Below are positions 59,506-64,000 of a DNA stretch of 64,000 nt, piece after piece. The DNA comes from Lottia gigantea (taxonomy: Eukaryota; Mollusca; Gastropoda; Lottiidae), in contig NW_008707425.1 in NCBI RefSeq assembly GCF_000327385.1, positions 2,870,554-2,934,553 on the forward strand. Direction: 5' to 3'. Numbering within the stretch: position 1 is the stretch's first letter; every line of letters starts with the position of its first letter. Made by a program: the position numbers and the translations under genes. The notes under the pieces are model-generated. The model was not told the origin of the DNA. It did not search any database and saw only the letters and a list, made by a program, of their open reading frames with translations.

Positions 59506-60387
59506 AGACATAGCAGCCTAGAACAGCCATACTAAAAACTAACTATTATGAGTCAATGTCATGGAATTTGAAATTACCCACAAATCATTGTCATGTGTGT
59601 CTGCTACTACCTACATTTCCTTCCTGAATAGAAAATAATAGAATCACAATGTAATTTACCAAAATTGGTATAAAAAATTCATGAATGCTGGTTTGAGCAG
59701 CCACTCTCAATCTTTTGATTCCATATATAAGTTTTATGGCCATTGAAAGAGTTCCTTTGTCTATCCACTAGATAGATATGACCATTTAGGCTAAAATCAA
59801 TATCTATGTCAAATTCAAATTTAATATTGATTAATGATAGACCAAAGCTTTCTTCAAGCATTTTATAGAAATAATTGTTTCAAATTATCAAATTTCTCCT
59901 TTATGGATTGAAATTTTCAATTCAAGAGAAATTGTTCAAATAATATTATTGATGTACAGATTATTAGTCCTACATTACTTCTCATTCATGAAAGTTTATT
60001 ATGAATTCCTCTGTCAAATTGAACACCTGGGAAAATGTAAATATTGCTTACCACATATATAAATGTTTTTTCGAACCTGTAGTTAAAATGTTACTTTTAA
60101 TTCTATTTTTTAAACACATTGTGGCAACCATTTTAAGATATACAGCTTGTTAACACTCTCAATATTGACGTTTAGAAATATTTGGTAAGGTTGTTTTGAA
60201 TTTAAATATGTTAAAAGATACTGATAAATTTATCATGACCATAAAACACAAAATTGAAGAAATTTATATTTTAAGAAACCATTTGGCTAGACAGCATCAG
60301 ACAAATTATATCTCTAGATAATACAAAAAAAACAGTTTTATATTTTTGGGAACGGATGGTTTGATTTGCCAAAATGTACAGTTATAA

Positions 60388-60545
60388 TACAGAATATTAT
60401 AGAAGGTACAGAATGTGATATTATTATAGAATAGAAGGTACAGAATGTGATATTATTATAGATTAGAAGGTACAGAAGGTAATATTATTATACAGTAGTC
60501 ATATTACAATGAGATGATACTATTTTTTTTTTTTTTTTTATATTT
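60388..60545 (+). repeat. Tandem repeat of about 42 bp and poly(T) run
   Basis: Three units of 'AGAAGGTACAGAATGTGATA' and 'TTATTATAGAAT' (60395-60490), followed by a T-run at about 60521-60539. Nearby phrases 'TTTGCCAAAATGTACAGTT' (60367) and 'TTCTCCAAAATGTACAGTT' (60764) are related to the second dispersed repeat in the palindrome arms. Confidence 0.8.
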
Positions 60546-62084
60546 GTCAAAATATTGGAATCCAATAAGTTTTTCTAACCAATCAAATCGCGTCATGTAA
60601 AACCTGTTCTTGATAAAATAAGGAATTGTGGGATATCAAATCCTAAAAAATCGATCAATATGTTAGCTTCTTTGGCTTTAACTATCCCAAAATTTGTTAT
60701 TTTATCTATTTTTTTCCTAATAAGACGATGAGAAGTATTAAAATTTGGGGAATGCAGTGTTCTATTCTCCAAAATGTACAGTTATAATATAGAAATGTTA
60801 ATTAGACTGTACAGAAGATTACACAGAATTTATAATTATAATGAGATTGAAAAGATTTTCCAGGAACTAGTGAGAAAATGATAATAATGAGGTAGTTATT
60901 GATTATTATGAGAGGTAAATTTACCACAATGAAATTGATTATTTTCAATTGATTGCTACATGGATAATAGTTATTGATTATGGTTTAGAAAATATCTAAA
61001 CAGATCTTATTGGACACATGGTGCAAGCTAGATCTGAGGAATGCAATCAATAGTACAAGAAGTTTTTATAAGAAATACAGAGTCTTTTGATGAAGATTTC
61101 TGGTAGAACAAGAGATTGATCCTTAATACAAACATAAAGGATGAACAAAATTTAACTAATTTGTTAAATGAACCTCTAAAAAGATGAAGTTCAACCTGAA
61201 GTTTGCATCAAACTACCTAAAACCCATTTCTACTGATGTAAATAATAGGAAGAAACATCAATTTCATACAAATCAAGGTGTTGATCTATCCTTATCATTT
61301 GTATTCTTTAAGGTTTTAGTTGTTAAAAAAAATATATATACTATAATCAAAATAAGCCATATAGTCTTGCCTGAAAGGATGCCCAAGTCTGTCAGGTAAC
61401 ATTGGTTGATATGATTCTGGATTCAATCAAAGCAATTATTATCAATACTGAATCCAAAAATCGAAATACTTTTAATTGCAAGTTCTAGTTTCTCTGTTGC
61501 AATGTAACTTTCATAATTGATGATATGATTGCTTTTCATAAGCATGAGTCATTAATTGATTTTTACCTAGCTAGTGAATGGAAACTGTTAATATTATGAG
61601 ATATGCAGTGATAATGTAACATCCTGTAATCAATATTTTACTTTCAGACATAATCAGAATAACTGGGCAATATGTGAAATGACATATTTTAATATTGAAC
61701 TTAATGACATAAAAAAACATCTTGCCAGCCTGATAATATAAAATATACATTCCTCTGCAGTTTTATTGTATCATGTGTCTACCTCACATTTTATCAGAAT
61801 TTTTTCATAAAAATCAGACTTTTGTTTTATTCAAATCAAATTTTTTTTTAATTTCAGAATTCCAATATTTTTGTTATACTTAACAAGTGTTTTCAATAAA
61901 TTTCATGAAGTAACATTTTAAGAAAATATTGTAATTTGTTGACAATTAGTTACCTTATGAAAATCAGTTGAGAACCAAAACAACTACCACAAGTAGAGCT
62001 ATTATAATTCCAAATCAGAATAACAGAAGAAAACAACCCTATCCAGCACCTACTCCACTGTTTCAATGAATTATTTGTTCCATC

Positions 62085-62145
62085 TAAGGTCTGTACATTT
62101 GGGAGAATCAAACTCTCCCTTTCCCATAATCAAATTGCTAAAAAT
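62085..62145 (+). repeat. Fragment of the second dispersed repeat found in the palindrome arms
   Basis: 'GTCTGTACATTTGGGAGAAT' and 'CAAACTCTCCCTTTCCC' closely match 9515-9555 in the right arm (and 380-420 in the left arm, inverted). Confidence 0.8.
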
Positions 62146-62599
62146 GTCTCAAATTCCAAGAACATTAGCTGAATTAAGATCTAATCAGGCAATAGCATTT
62201 CATAATATAGAACAAAAACAATATACAAATATTTGAACAGTGCTCAAATTTTAATCATGTTTTCATTTCATATATAAATACCAAGTTGTATGAAAATAAT
62301 TTAAAAATTGCATGTGTTGACCATTTACAAAAACATATTGTCCACTGGACATGTGTACTAACGACATACATCCACTCAGAGTAAAATAATAACATAGAAT
62401 TATAATAATAATAACTAGAACTGTTCTAATAACAGTACTGATGCAGGGCGTGTTACGACATTCAGGTACATACGAAGATGGTCTATTGCAATTACATTGA
62501 TGTAAATACTTTTCTGCATCTCTAAATGCAAATATCCAAAAGTGCCTGGAGTTTAAAGTATAATGACTAGGGATAAAAGAATATTTGTCAATTAATAAA

Positions 62600-62962
62600 G
62601 ACCAAGTCTGATGAAATCCGGAAAGAAATAAGAAATTTGGCAATACGCATGCGCACAACGCAAATTCAATATTTCCATCAAATTTATCATTGAATTACAC
62701 ACATACATACCAAGTTTGGTGAAATTCGGATAAGAAATAAGAAAATTGGTAATGCGCATGCCCACAACGCAAATTCAATATTTCCATCAAATTTAGAATT
62801 GGATTATACACATACATACCAGGTTTGGTGAAATTCAGATAAGAAATAAGAAAGTTAGTAATGCGCATGCCCACAACGCAAATTCAATATTTCCATCAAA
62901 TTTAGAATTTGATTATACACATACATTCGAAGTTTGATGAAAATCAGATAATAAATAAGAAA
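62600..62962 (+). repeat. 109-bp tandem repeat, about 3.3 copies
   Basis: Units start near 62662, 62771 and 62880 ('AAATTCAATATTTCCATCAA'). Each contains 'GGTGAAATTCAGATAAGAAA' and a TGCGCATGC-type palindrome before CACAACGC. Confidence 0.9.
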
Positions 62963-64000
62963 GTTGGTTGCTGCCGTGAGCTTAAACTACAGTATAACAT
63001 GATTCAATCCACCCGACAGCTTATTAATTATATACCTTAACTGGACATAGAACATTTTTAAGAAATATAAAAGGGAGGGTGTCTTTAAAACAACTTAAAA
63101 TTTGATTTCTGTTGGGGTTGATAGCCAGCTTAATCTAATTAGTTGATTTATCTAATAATAACCTCATGTTAAGTGAATGGAGTTTTGAATTTGCATGTAA
63201 GGCATGCATGTTATATATCTATGGAAAGCACAGAATCTCTCTCTACATTACAAAATCGAAAGAATTATTGCCAATTAAATTAGGGACCGAGATATAGCAC
63301 TTTAAAAGCTCAAAATGGTCCATATTTGGACCCCTGTAAAATCAGAAATAGGTATCTGACCCCAAAGGTCAAAAGGTCATCAGATAGACAAGGTCACAAA
63401 TTATCATCACAGTAAATATGAAGGTCATTAAAGGTCAAGGTCATGAGATATATGCCTTCCAACTTTGAAAAAAAGCCAATCCGGTCGTACAAAAACGGCA
63501 AAGACGAAAATCAAAATTATGCTTCCTATCATTTGTAGACAAACATTAAACAGATCATTTGACACAAACGTTATGCAAATCAGATTAAAAATGGATTCTG
63601 GGAATCGATTTGTGCAAAAATGAGGCAAACCAATATGGCAACAAACATGTTACTTCCGGTACCAATTTTTTTAGATTAAAATTTTGTATTAAGACAAAAG
63701 TTGACTTTTATCAGTAATTTTAGAAAAGGTATTATTAATTACATGTACAGAGTGCTTACCATATTTATCAAGCAGATTTATATTAAAAAAAATCATCATT
63801 CTAACCATTTTTCATACTTTGTTCTGACAAGATTAGTTTTCAACAATATCTCAGATAACTGGGATTCTTATCTCATTGTCTGGATTATCAGGTTTTTTTT
63901 GTGATTTGTCAGATCTAGTTTTATCAGAGAGTACTTAAGTTTTGAGCAAACATGAGTATTTTTTTTATTTTAAAAACAACCTTTTCATGTTTAAATTGCC
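62963..64000. other. Gene-free right end of the window
   Basis: AT-rich. A cluster of AGGTCA half-sites lies at about 63366-63450, part of a repeat-like stretch. No supported gene; short frames here have no domains. Confidence 0.5.

Noticed and set aside
62263-62658. 131-residue minus-strand frame with a hydrophobic helix
   Set aside because: It begins in the 109-bp tandem repeat, has no signal of a known family, and no splice support; I treat it as chance.
1-64000. CRISPR array, bacterial operon or tRNA/rRNA genes
   Set aside because: The tandem arrays lack spacer structure, the genes have introns, and the only tRNA-like sequences are SINE heads.

Overview
This is eukaryotic, AT-rich, intron- and repeat-dense DNA. 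The dispersed repeats, with tails such as GGACGGACGGAC and internal 'AAGGGCAATAACTC' blocks, resemble those I associate with bivalve molluscs, so a mollusc, probably a bivalve, is my best guess. That assignment is an inference.

Layout. (1) Positions 1-9931 hold a broken Polinton/Maverick-type virus-like element arranged as a giant inverted repeat. Two near-identical arms of about 2.4 kb (1-2416 and about 7513-9931) mirror each other with i+j=9932, and each carries an adenovirus-type protease and part of a fibre-like gene. The unique centre holds a protein-primed type-B DNA polymerase and a conserved virion-associated-type gene. The outer 0.6 kb of each arm consists of repeats also found elsewhere in the window, so the palindrome runs into host DNA and probably continues left of the window. 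(2) Positions 11480-16247 hold a nearly whole two-gene PIF/Harbinger DNA transposon: a Myb/SANT-like protein on + and a HARBI1-like DDE transposase on -. It sits inside a possible older GGGCCCG-ended element (10846 to about 16370). (3) Positions 17075-21640 hold an APE-type LINE on the - strand (ORF1, endonuclease, reverse transcriptase) bounded by a 28-bp target-site duplication. (4) Positions 23377-52190 (- strand) hold one large host gene whose 14 coding exons I could assemble completely. It is a DLC1/STARD13/STARD8-family RhoGAP with SAM, LD-motif, RhoGAP and START domains, 1197 aa. All splice phases agree and the summed coding length of 3594 nt is divisible by three. (5) Positions 52191-64000 lie upstream of that gene and contain no gene I can support, only repeats and tandem arrays.

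The introns of the DLC1-like gene, especially the 12.8-kb first intron, are loaded with one dispersed repeat family. Its copies have a palindromic head (GATAGCTTGCCAGGCAAG), internal tandem units and a GGGCGTATAAAAA tail. Two copies of one tRNA-derived SINE are present (24006-24304 on -, about 43425-43745 on +). The first intron also holds a GC-richer, promoter-like island with an 80-aa open frame on the opposite strand (47188-47430).

The most notable structures are the fold-back Polinton-type element, the Cys-rich first exon of the DLC1-like gene, and the opposite-strand island within its first intron.
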